Part shown: piece by piece, positions 10,536-19,524 of the stretch
Position numbering within the stretch: the stretch's first letter is position 1
Layout: every line of letters begins with the position of its first letter
Assembly (NCBI GenBank): GCA_951802195.1
Contig: OX637634.1
Coordinates: 1 to 64,000, forward strand
Source: Tausonia pullulans
Lineage: Eukaryota > Basidiomycota > Tremellomycetes > Cystofilobasidiales > Mrakiaceae
Length of the DNA: 64,000 bases
Direction: 5' to 3'
Notes under the pieces: generated by a model
What the model was told of the DNA's origin: nothing
Databases searched by the model: none
What the model saw: only the letters and a program-made list of their open reading frames with translations
Program-made: the position numbers and the translations under genes

Positions 10536-10708
10536 GGTTCTGAGGCGGTTTTCTATTCTCGATTGTTGTTTGGTCCTTGCCAAGGCGTGAATACTTATCA
10601 AATCGCCTCGCACGCCGCATGTGCTGCTTCCACGTTCTGGGCGGCTATCTAATCTCGGTTGCTGTTGGGATCTTGCCAAGGCGTAAACTTAATCAAATCG
10701 CCTCACAC
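10536..10708 (+). promoter_or_regulatory. Duplicated upstream element with AGGCG...CGCCT inverted repeat
   Basis: Bases 10536-10614 and 10634-10708 are a diverged tandem duplication with a period of about 97 bp. Both copies keep TGCCAAGGCGT, then a spacer of about 17 nt, then CAAATCGCCTC, so an inverted AGGCG/CGCCT pair is preserved twice. It lies 235-405 bp upstream of the peroxidase start, where activator sites would be expected. Confidence 0.45.
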
Positions 10709-10941
10709 AAGTCCCGGCGAGTGGACGATCGACCACCCTAGAACAGAGCTCGCTGTCCCGCTCTCGAGCTCGTCAGCCAAAGCGAGGGCAAGGACGGCCG
10801 ATATTTTCCGTCCTTTGATCGTCGCACCTCTGTTTTTCTTCTTACGACGACCTCCCTCTCGACCTCTTTCCCTCACCTCTTCCGTCCGGTTTCTCCCCGC
10901 TCGTTTTCCCTCCGAGTCCTTCTCTTCAAGCTCGCTTTACC

Positions 10942-13900
10942 ATGCTCCTCCTTACCGCCGTCTCCCTCCTCGGTCTTGCCTCGCCTTGGGCGACGACCCT
11001 CGTCTCTGCCGACGTTGAGCCCAATATCCGCGCGCTAAGGACAGTTATGACGGACTCACGCTTCGTCGGCCTCGTCTCGCCCTGTGCCACTGGAGGATCG
11101 TCGCGTAACACCGCCGCCGAGTGGCTACGAACGGTGAGCTCCTTCTGCGCTTCACGTCATTCTCTCAATTCTCTGAACTGCTTTCGCTGACTTCAGACCC
11201 GTGGCTTCTCTCTGGGTCCTTCGGGTTTGACCAGGCCTTCCACGACGCAGGTTCTCACGACGCTGCGACTGGTAGCGGAGGACTTGATGGCTCCATCGCC
11301 TTCGAGATGGGCTAGTCAGTACGGGCTTCCTCAGTCTCCTTCTTGCGATAGAAGGAACCGCGCTGATTGTCATCTTGTCTGATTACCTTTGCGTTTCAGC
11401 TCGGAGAATACTGGAACCTTCGTCTCTGCTACGCTCGCCCAGTTCCGTTTGTTCCAAGTAAGTCACAATGTGTTTTAATCCTCAGCCCTCATGTTCACTC
11501 TGCTGCTAACTTTTTGCCGCTCTCTTGACACCTTGCAGAAAGCGGGTGTCACTCTCGCTGACCTAATAGTTCTCGGGGCGATCACTGCCGTCGGTGTAAG
11601 TCCCCATTCCATGTCCCTCGCTCGACTTCCTCGCTCACATTGCTAGTCTTGATGCTCTGCATTTTGACAGTCCTGTGGAGGACCTGTCATTCCCTTCCAC
11701 GCTGGCAGAAGGGACGCCAAGGCCCCCGTTGTAGAGGGCTTCCTCCCCCTGCCGGAGCAGACGACCGAGACGCACATTCAGCAGTTCGCGCGCATGGGAT
11801 TTTCAATGTGAGCCCCATCTCCTCCTACCTACTTGTTCACTAAGAACGATTCTGACTCCTTAAGATCTTCGTTTCTTTTTAGTGACGAGATGATTGCGCT
11901 TGTTGCTTGTGGACACACCATCGGCGGCGTTCACCGCGTCAATAACCCAGGAATCACGTCGGCGAACCACGCAGGGTGAATTCTCAGCACTCCACTGTAC
12001 TATCCTTGTCGCATGTCTAAAGGTTATGCGTGTTCCTTCTGCCAGTTTCGACTCAACCCGAACGGTGTTTGACAACCAAGTCGCCAAGGAGTACATCAAT
12101 GGCTCGACCGTCAACCCTCTAGGACAACACTACGACTCCTCTAATCCTGCCACGAGCTCCGACACCCGTCTCTTCTCGATCGACAAGAACGTCACGCTCG
12201 CCCGGTATGCCGCGTCCCAATCGGCCATGTTCACCGATTGCAGCACCGTCTTCTCGCGGCTCTTCAATGATGGTGCATGAACCTCGTGCATCCTCTCTAC
12301 ACAACTTTTCGACGCAGTCGCTGATGCTCTTCTTTCCTGTTTGCCCGCGTCTCCAGCTGTTCCCGCCGGAACTTTCCTCACGTCCGCTCTTGAGCCTTGG
12401 CCCGTCACCGTCGGCTTTCGAACGTCTCTTCGCTCGGGGGCGTACCACCTTAACACTGCCAGCGCTCGAATCTACGGCTTCGCTAGCTACCAGTCGTTCG
12501 AGATCGTTTACCTCAACCGAGACGGAACCGTCGGCACTGACAGCAACCTCATCTTTCCGAGAGCGCCGAGGACTCTCAACAACGGCATGAGCATCACCGT
12601 CCGGGACTTCAGCACTGTAGGCGCCATTCCTCCTCCCCATTTCGCCTTTGACCACCGCTGATCTTCTCGTTTGCAGCGCTCGCCCGGAGTCGACCCAATC
12701 ACTGGGTGAGCCCCTGCCCGGCCTTGCGACTATGTCTCCTCTTCTGGAACGGTGCTAACGACTGATCGCTATCGCGCAGTATCTCCGCCATCAAGGTCGT
12801 CCTCACTCAGAGCGACGGGACCGTCTACACCAGCGCTGACGGAACCGAGATCGAGGCGATCGACGACACCAGTGAGTCTCAAGCCAGGATTTTAATTTTC
12901 CTCCCTTATACAAAGTTTGATCATTTTTTGCCTCTACGTGCAGTCACGATCGTACGTTTGATCAGGCGGCTCGGGAACGGCACGCTCCTTGGAGGCTGAA
13001 CCTGTCTCATCTATACTCCTCCAGGACACAGGTGACGCCTACTCATGCAAATACACCTCTTCTTCCGGCACAACCGGCCTCAACGTCACTATACAGGTCC
13101 TAGGTCCCTATAACAAGTTCGACACGGTCGAACTCTTGTATGATCTCGCTTCTGATACCACCAAGACCACCTACGGAACTCCCATCAAGGCCTCATATCG
13201 ACGTGCTCGAGATGGAACGCCTTTCATAGTAAGCCTCCTCTGCTTTCCATCCTCTCTGCTGAGCTAATAACTCTGGTTTTGTCTTCTTTCCGCATTGTTC
13301 CATAGTACTATGGAGTGTTCATTCCTGACATTGCCGCCGCTAACATCGGCAACATCGCCACCCATGTCATTCGAGCCGATGGATCTATCCATACGGACGA
13401 CCGACAGGGTGCGTTGCTTCCTCTCCAAGTCTGAAACTCTTTTTCAACCTCTCGCTGAAAATGAAAGCGTCCAACATTTCCTCTTCCAGGCATCTACTAC
13501 ACCCAGGCCTCGCTCGACTCTTGCGTGGCGGGCGCAACGATCCCGGTCGACGGACCCACCCCATCTGCCGGCTCGACGACTCGACGACTAGTAATCGACC
13601 AGGCCCGAAAGAGGGACGCCTGCTCCGCTCGAGGACTTGGCTACAAGCAGTGCGGCTCGGTCTGCATGGACACCTTCACAAGCCTCGAGAGTTGCGGTGG
13701 ATGCCCCGGTGATGAGGCAGCGATCGACTGCACGTCACTGGAACACGACAATGTCATGGAATGCATCAAGGGACAATGCGTCGCTTCTGGTTCGCTTCTC
13801 CCCATCTCTTCAAGCCGCTTCAGTAGGGCGCACTGACAAATCCTATCAATTTTTTTAGCCCCGTCGTGGATGGTCAATCCTCGGGTTTCCTTCCTTCGCC

Positions 13901-13956
13901 AAGTTCGCAAGAAGCTGGGCCGAGCGGAGGGGTCACAAGAAGCATCGTCGTTGTAA
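10942..13956 (+). CDS. Secreted haem peroxidase with C-terminal CPL1-like domain
   Basis: An extracellular class II-like peroxidase (PF00141 type) read across roughly ten introns. A signal peptide (MLLLTAVSLLGLASPWA) is followed by the distal haem pocket: splicing from 11120 to about 11235 joins EWLRT to AFHDAGSHDAATGSGGLDGS, giving the catalytic Arg and distal His. The proximal His lies in ALVACGHTIGGVH (about 11890-11930). After the peroxidase core come about 300 residues of beta-rich sequence without a family I can name, then a Cys-rich end, RDACSARGLGYKQCGS through LESCGGCPGD and DCTSLE to GQCVAS (about 13610-13790), matching the fungal CPL1-like domain (C..G...C....C.D....LE.CGGC...DCT........C..G.C). 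A short Arg/Lys-rich tail follows. Likely oxidises phenolic or wall substrates outside the cell. Confidence 0.8.
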
Positions 13957-14551
13957 CGCATCCTGAGCTATCGTTGAGCTTAGCATATAGCATGACCAAG
14001 GGGAAAGGATGATCAGATCAACGTCTTGCGAGAAGTGAGCATCCGAAGAGGAGGACATGAAAGCAGAATCCCGCGCGTGGTGGACAACTCACTCTCAATG
14101 GCATGTCGGTGGTCTTGGCTGTATAAGAGAAAGCCAAACTTCTCTCGCATTATTCCTTGACGGTTGTTGCCATGAAGGAACTACAGCCGCCCGGCACGCA
14201 GCTCCGGGTGATGTCGCCGTCGTCGATGCCTGAGCTCGCGTGTTGTTTTCCTCCTATTCCTTTCCCTATCGCTTGGTCCATTCAAGTTATTGGTCCTCTG
14301 CTTCCGTCAAAGATATCTGTATAGTTGTCTCTTACTCTTTCTTTCTGTACATATCGTGTTGTCCATCCCTCTCAATCTCGACGCTCGCCCGCCCATATTT
14401 GCTTGCTTGCCAACACATCTCATCCGTTTCTTTCTGGTATAGCTTGATGTCCCGTTCCTGCCCGGGCGTTTTCTGCAAGTGAGCCGTGCGAACAAAGTAC
14501 GTGAGAGGCATGGGAGAGATCGAGTGGTCGCGTCGGGGCTAGTAGCTACTC
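13957..14551. other. Intergenic between peroxidase and secreted-protein gene
   Basis: Nearly 600 bp. It contains a TATA-like GTATAAGAG at about 14120 followed 50 bp later by an ATG (14172) that opens a 50-codon frame; otherwise nothing is recognised. Confidence 0.4.
14172..14324 (+). CDS. Possible small ORF behind a TATA-like box
   Basis: A 50-residue frame starting MKELQPPGTQLRVMSPSS and ending in KISV at 14324, with GTATAAGAG about 50 bp upstream. No homology or domain recognised. The placement of a TATA-like site is the only support; it may equally be chance, or the first exon of something longer. Confidence 0.2.
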   Translation: MKELQPPGTQLRVMSPSSMPELACCFPPIPFPIAWSIQVIGPLLPSKISV

Positions 14552-15805
14552 CTACAGCCCCTCGACGAACGTCCAAGTGACGGTCATCGGACAAGCGGTT
14601 GCTCCGGTGTTGGATGACAGGCGAAGATAGTCGCCACCCTGAAAATAACAAAGAGAGGTGGGCGCATTGGCTGGCAGACAGGACAGACGGCATCAGTCAC
14701 TCGGCGGCGTCACTCAAATACCGCGACATCAGGTGAACAAGGACCAACCTCCATTCATGTTGATCCACGTAGCCATGAGTGCGCCATTGGGCCCAATCGT
14801 GAAGATCGATGCCTCGGCGCCCGCAGAGCCATATGTGGACTTGAGCCTCTGAGCTGCCAAGCCAGGGGCAGTGTACGGGACTCCTGCAATAAAGTTGAAA
14901 CTGCAATTGGAACGAGTGGGCACTTCAGTCAGCTGTTGTCGGCACTCGATTCATGCGCGCATGGGCAGGCCGCCCCTTACTTGCTGCTGGTGGCAACCAA
15001 GTCGCCGGAGTTTGCTTGACACCCCAGGAAGTAGTCATTGAAAATCGTATTGGGAGTTTCATATTTTGGAGAGTGTTTAGTCACGTTAAGAGATGGGTGA
15101 TGAGTGGATGAAGTCTGTGAAGACCTACAGAGACAATGAAGATCTCGGCTTCGGCGGTGCCCTCTACCGCAGAAATCGAGACGCCAAACGAATCGGTCGA
15201 GCCTATTCCTTTCGCACCCACAGTGCTGACGAGGTGCGTACCCGGAGCCGCTGTTCGGAGAACCGATCAGGATGATCAGAGAATAATCTCATTTTCTTTG
15301 GGTATCGGAGATATATCTCACGAACCGTAGCCGATGAAGGAGCCGTCGGACACTTTATTTATGCGAATTCGTCCGATTCGGGGGGCCACTGGGGAGGAGC
15401 GAGGGGCTGGAGAAGATGATAAAATAGTAGAGAGTGGTGTGTAGAGGAGCAGGAAGTGACGGGGAAATGAGCAGGAAGTGAAGGACAATAGAAACTCAGC
15501 GAATGTACAAACAAGGATGGATGAACAAGTGAGGAATCGCTTGCCAATCCAACGTACCAAGAGCTCGAAAGGCGCGCGCGCTTTTTGGGAGCGGCGGGAG
15601 GGAGTCCCTTCTTGAATCTCTCTCCGTTTGTGAGTAGTTTGACCGTGACTGGAACGGGGGCAGAAGCCAGGGGGAGGACAAGTCCCTCAACTCCAAGCTG
15701 AAGAGCGTTGTCCAAGCCAGAGGCCTGAGGTGCGGCAGGTGCGGTCATCGCCGATGCCACGAGGAAGGGGAGGAGGAGGGCTAGGAAGAGACGTCAGCAG
15801 TGCAT
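14552..15805 (-). pseudogene. Small secreted fungal protein, probable broken 5' end
   Basis: Six or so short exons encode about 270 residues of a secreted fungal protein family of unknown function. Visible pieces: hydrophobic leader LFLALLLPFLVASA, the linker motif KLLTNGERFKKGLPPAAPKK (a pattern I recall from many fungal secreted hypotheticals), SDGSFIGYG, NTIFNDYFLGCQANSGDLV, FNFIAGVPYTAPGLAAQRL, and the end GGDYLRLSSNTGATACPMTV...EGL with stop at 14552. The only ATG ahead of the leader (15803-15805) is followed two codons later by an in-frame TGA (15794-15796). The next ATG (15760) lies after the leader and would leave no signal peptide. Either the gene has lost its secretion start or a first exon is missed. 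Splice sites elsewhere look intact, so the damage would be recent. Confidence 0.55.
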
Positions 15806-16918
15806 GGCAGGAGTTGAGGGGAGGAGGGAGGGGGATGTGGTTGTGATGAGGGGATCAGGGCAAGCGCGAAAACGCCACTATGCCGAGAGGGGAACGAGCA
15901 AGATCAAAGCCGCCGCTGCTGACTTTAGAAGACAGGAAGAATACATGCACCCAATGGCCCCCTTCTGATTCACGCTTTGTCCCCTTGGGCAGCTTTGTCC
16001 GCTTCTACATGATTGTCGGATCCGGTGAGGACGGTCAAAGCGTGGGATCGATGGGACAACAATAAGTTGGACAGCTGCCGGCGGGCACCCCTCCAGCTTC
16101 AGTTTTTAGGTTGGCCGGTTCCACCGAGCACTCCACCGACCCCGGTTTTCCAAAGGAGAAACTGTTGAGCTAGAACTCTCGTCATATGAACCGGTCCGCT
16201 TTGTTCGTGAGGTGGCAGGAAGAGATTTCACGACTGACGGCGCGCGGCAGTGGCACCTGAAGATAAAGGGAAGCCTCGGATGTTATTTACTCGCAATTGC
16301 CAGCGCCCGCGCTCTCCTCTCATGGATCCCACATAAAGAGGGGATAGGGGTGAGTGTGACAAGGAGTGTGCTTGAAGTTAGTCAGTATAAAAAAAAAAGT
16401 GAGGTGCTGTCCGTGGGCGAGCGTGCACGGGAGAGCTTGGGTCACCCTTCTTCTGCCCCCGACGTGTTTGTTGAAAGGAGCGGTTGGCGAAGACCTATGG
16501 TCTATTGACTTCCATCTCTTTTATCCTGCATAGTTAGTCATCCGATTAATCATTCATCTCTCCTCATCTTTCTAGCACTCTCTACGCCACTAGGTAGAGT
16601 CTATATGAGCGGGCAGAGTCAAGTAGCTATATAATGTAAGCTTGCATCCACATTGGACCCCAGGGCGAACCTTGACCTTCAACAGTGTTCACCTTGCGAT
16701 CGCGCGACTTTTAACCCAAGATCGACCACGTGGAAGAAATATAGCAGACGCAGAGGTATACATGTATAGACTTCTCGCTTGCCCAGGAGTATAGCATGCC
16801 GCTCTAGCAGGCACTTCGCATCAACATAGGTTCAAGTCGAGGGCTTGTCGATTCTCCTAACCGACACCTTACAGCTTGCAAGGGAAGCCGCGCCGGAAAT
16901 TCTTCACAGTTGAGAGAG
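15806..16918. other. Long intergenic region, nothing recognised
   Basis: About 1.1 kb with short frames only. A GTATAAAAAA stretch at about 16385 is the only promoter-like feature and no convincing gene follows it. A sequence resembling a tRNA T-arm (around 16828) lacks a matching acceptor stem. Confidence 0.4.
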
Positions 16919-16924
16919 AAAAAA
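16919..16924 (-). terminator. Pol III terminator of tRNA-Pro
   Basis: Six A on the + strand (T6 on the transcribed strand) begin one base beyond the discriminator of the tRNA, the normal place for an RNA polymerase III stop. Confidence 0.75.
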
Positions 16925-16925
16925 G

Positions 16926-17074
16926 GGTCCGAACCCGGGATTGAACCGAGGACCTCCATGAAACGCAGGTTTGACTGGCTGTCGGTAACCCGGGTTAATC
17001 GAGATCAACCGGATCATCCGCAGTCATGTGTCATGACACCCTAACATGGCGTGATACCGCTACACCATCCAGAC
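16926..17074 (-). tRNA. tRNA-Pro (anticodon AGG) with a 77-nt intron
   Basis: On the minus strand the acceptor GTCTGGA (17068-17074) pairs with TTCGGAC (16927-16933), including two G-U pairs; discriminator C at 16926. D arm GTGTAGCGGTATCAC; anticodon stem CCATG/CATGG; loop TTAGGG plus T, giving AGG. T arm CTCGG-TTCAATC-CCGGG contains the B box. The 5' exon is 17039-17074 and the 3' exon 16926-16961; between them lies an intron of 77 nt (16962-17038) at the canonical site after base 37. The loop TTAGGGT and AGGTCC variable region are as in other eukaryotic tRNA-Pro(AGG). Confidence 0.85.
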
Positions 17075-17149
17075 GAGCAGGAGTACATTCTCCTGACCAT
17101 GGTAGCTCGCCCTAGCTGTCCGCCTCATCGTCGAAACGGTTCGCATGAT

Positions 17150-17315
17150 GCCAACCACCACTAGGTGGTTCGACCATCCCCCTTCCTACGGCGTCTTGGC
17201 CGACGTTCTGGCGCTCGGTGATGTTCGCTCTCCCTCTAGTTAGCTACGAATCGCTAACTCTCATAGGGTACCTCGTCCTCTACGTATAACCCATGACTTG
17301 AAAACAAAAATAGAA
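17150..17315 (+). mobile_element. Internal LINE 3' tail fragment
   Basis: Matches the second LINE tail near the chromosome end: hairpin AACCACC-ACTA-GGTGGTT (17153-17170), the block GACGTTCTGGCGCTCGGT, then TCTCATAGGG...CTACGTATAAC and an A-rich end. It begins 76 bp from the tRNA-Pro gene. Non-coding. Confidence 0.7.
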
Positions 17316-17321
17316 AATCCG

Positions 17322-17793
17322 CCGCCGAAGGTACAGCAAGCTCGAAGACCTCGTACATGTCACGGATGACGAGATTCAAAGGTCGCATCCGCCATTTAGC
17401 ACAACATCGGCCGACGCACACGATATGATGAGAAGGTCAACACGTTGGAGCTGGAACGATGCTGGTGGTGGGAAAGGGACAATGCTAGTGATGGCGGTGG
17501 CAATGGCGGCGAAGGCTGATGATGTCTGATGATGGCTGAGGAGCGTCGGGAAAGGATGGCAGTCAGTCCTTCAGACGGTCGACGTGTGACTGATTTTGTT
17601 TCCTCCCCTCCCTCCTTCTGCTCTTGCTACTACGGACATTTATCCCCTCTCAGCCCCTCCCCCCCCCTCTCCATCTATACATCCCCTGCCCTCCCTCCCT
17701 AGGTAAAATTTCCCTCTCTTCCCTCCCCTCGCTGTCTCTCATAGGGATATGCCGCCCTCTAATGCTTGATCCATGACTGCAATACCAAGAAAA
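17322..17793 (+). mobile_element. Internal LINE fragment: ORF end plus 3' tail
   Basis: Starts with a match to the end of the LINE ORF (GAAGGTACAGCAAGCTCG, then GTCACGGATGACGAGAT; compare 1896-1960), passes through GATGATGG-rich sequence shared with 2700-2800, and closes with the family terminus TCTCATAGGG...CCATGACTGC...ACCAAGAAAA (17731-17793). It follows the preceding fragment head-to-tail with only about 6 bp between. Coding capacity is lost. Confidence 0.65.
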
Positions 17794-18297
17794 GGCGACC
17801 GACGACCAATTAATCATCTGATCCACACCCCCCCCCCCCCTCCTCCTGCCAGGATCTCGCGAATTCACCACATCGGCTCCGCGCCTTTGAAAAAGAAAGA
17901 GAAGAAATGGCTAAGATTCCGAAGCGACTTGAACGACCGAGCGACCATTGTCGAGGATATTGACGTGCTCGACCTCGCCAAAGTGCTCCTCCTTCCCAGG
18001 ATCGCCAATCGGCAAGTTGGCGCCATGGTGGCGACCGCTGTTGGGGGGAGCGACGATAAGTTATCACCAAGGACGTTACCGAGCTCTTCGAGAGCCTTTC
18101 CGTCGGTCTCGACAAAGAGGAAGTAGGCCATGACAGCTTTCCGAGGCTGGGCGGAAGGAGGGGCATGGAGATTTACGAATGCATGTTAAATCTGAGGAAA
18201 ACGCCACAGAAGAAACTCGATGGACAAGGAGGGTTGAGCTGCCTAGCCCTCTGCGCGCGGTTATACATACAATAAGCATAAACAAAAGGCCACCCAC
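17794..18297. other. Intergenic / 3' flank of SPF27
   Basis: About 500 bp beginning with a 13-C run (17828-17840). A minus-strand frame of 88 codons (17865-18131, MAYFLFVETDGKALEELG...) has a natural-looking start but no recognised family, and overlapping frames look equally plausible, so no gene is called. Confidence 0.4.
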
Positions 18298-19350
18298 TCA
18301 AGCCTCAATCAGGCCAAGCTCCCGCTCCTTCCGCCGGAGCAACTCTGTCTCGGCCTCGAGCGCGGCGTTGGCGAGCTCGGTCTGGAGTGTAGACGAAATG
18401 AGCTGCGTCCACTGAGCCTCCAATCGCTTGAGAACGACCGAGGCCTCCGTCTTAGTTGACAAAGGAAGTCAGCCACACGCTCGCCAGCTAGCCCTGCCCA
18501 GGTGCCACCCACTTGCTGGTTCTTCCGCTTTCGGTTGATATCGACGACCTGTTGCTTGAGCTGCTCGACCTCGTTCTCGATCAGCTTGGCGTCCGATTCC
18601 AGGAGGTGGTTGTGGATGAGGTGTGCGTTAGGTCCGTGGGCGGCGAGAAGGGTAAGGTTCGTGTGCCTGAAGAGTCAAGCTAGAGGTCAGCATCTAGGCA
18701 TGTCAGAAGAATGGCAACTCTCGTCGTTGTCGACAGGGCACGCGTCCGGACGCGTCTCGTCCCCCTTGTACATCCAACACTCCACCACGACCCCCTCCCA
18801 GACACATCCCTGCATCATCCACCCAGTAGCAACAGCAGCAGAAGGTCCCCAGCTGTGACTCGATGAACAAGACAAAAGTCCAAACCCACCTGACGTTGAG
18901 GTGCTCCAGCTGAGCGCGCGCGTTGTCGCTCGCCTTCTTCCACGCCTCCTCGTCGCCCTCCGCCCCCTCTGCCGGCGGCGGAAGCTGGTACCGGCTCGTG
19001 TCGAGGGCAGCGAGGGGCTCGTCTGGGTACGACGCGAGCAAGCTCTGGAGCGAGGGCGCGTTCGCAAAGAGGTCGTGCTCGAGGCCGCTGGGGAGACGCG
19101 GGTGGTCGCCGGAGGAGGAGGAGGACCCAGTCTTGGCCATCTCGGCCTGGATAAGGGACTCAGCGGTCTCGCGGAGGCCTGGGGGCGAAAACACAATAAG
19201 GGATCAAGGTGTGAGTCCGCGTCGGCGCAGGTGGGTTAGGAGGGAAGGCGAGAGAACCACGCGCCCAAGCTCGGGTAACTGACCGGGGACGTCCTCGAGG
19301 TCGCGATCAATGTACGGGAGCGAGTCGATGAGGTCCTGGGAGCGGGACAT
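18298..19350 (-). CDS. Pre-mRNA splicing factor SPF27 (BCAS2/Cwf7)
   Basis: Core subunit of the Prp19/NineTeen complex, which helps activate the spliceosome; nuclear. The protein begins MSRSQDLIDSLPYIDRDLED (matches the family's DALPYFD.GYE start), continues GLRETAESLIQAEM, then LQSLLASYPDEPLAALDTSR and YQLPPPAE (family: RYELPAP), a helix around ARAQLEHLNVR and the coiled coil VEQLKQQVVDINRKRKNQQ through TELANAALEAETELLRR to a stop at 18298. Four introns. Length about 240 residues, normal for the family. It is divergently paired with the epsin gene 174 bp away. Confidence 0.9.
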
Positions 19351-19524
19351 GATGGATCGAGGGCAGGAATTGGTGGTGGTTGAGAGTCTGTCGTCGCGAG
19401 GGCGGCCGGCGGCCTTCTAGACGCTCACTTGAATCGCGCCTGGGCCGACCGCCCGCGCCCTCTCCCAACCATCATCTTCCTGCCCTTTCTTCTGACCCCA
19501 ACCCAGCACCCAGTCTAGCCCACT

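Noticed and set aside
16820-16850. T-arm-like GGTTCAAGTC near the tRNA gene
   Set aside because: No pairing acceptor or anticodon arm could be built around it.
17865-18131. 88-codon minus-strand frame MAYFLFVETDGK...
   Set aside because: Overlapping frames look equally protein-like, no family is recognised, and it lies in the 3' flank of SPF27.
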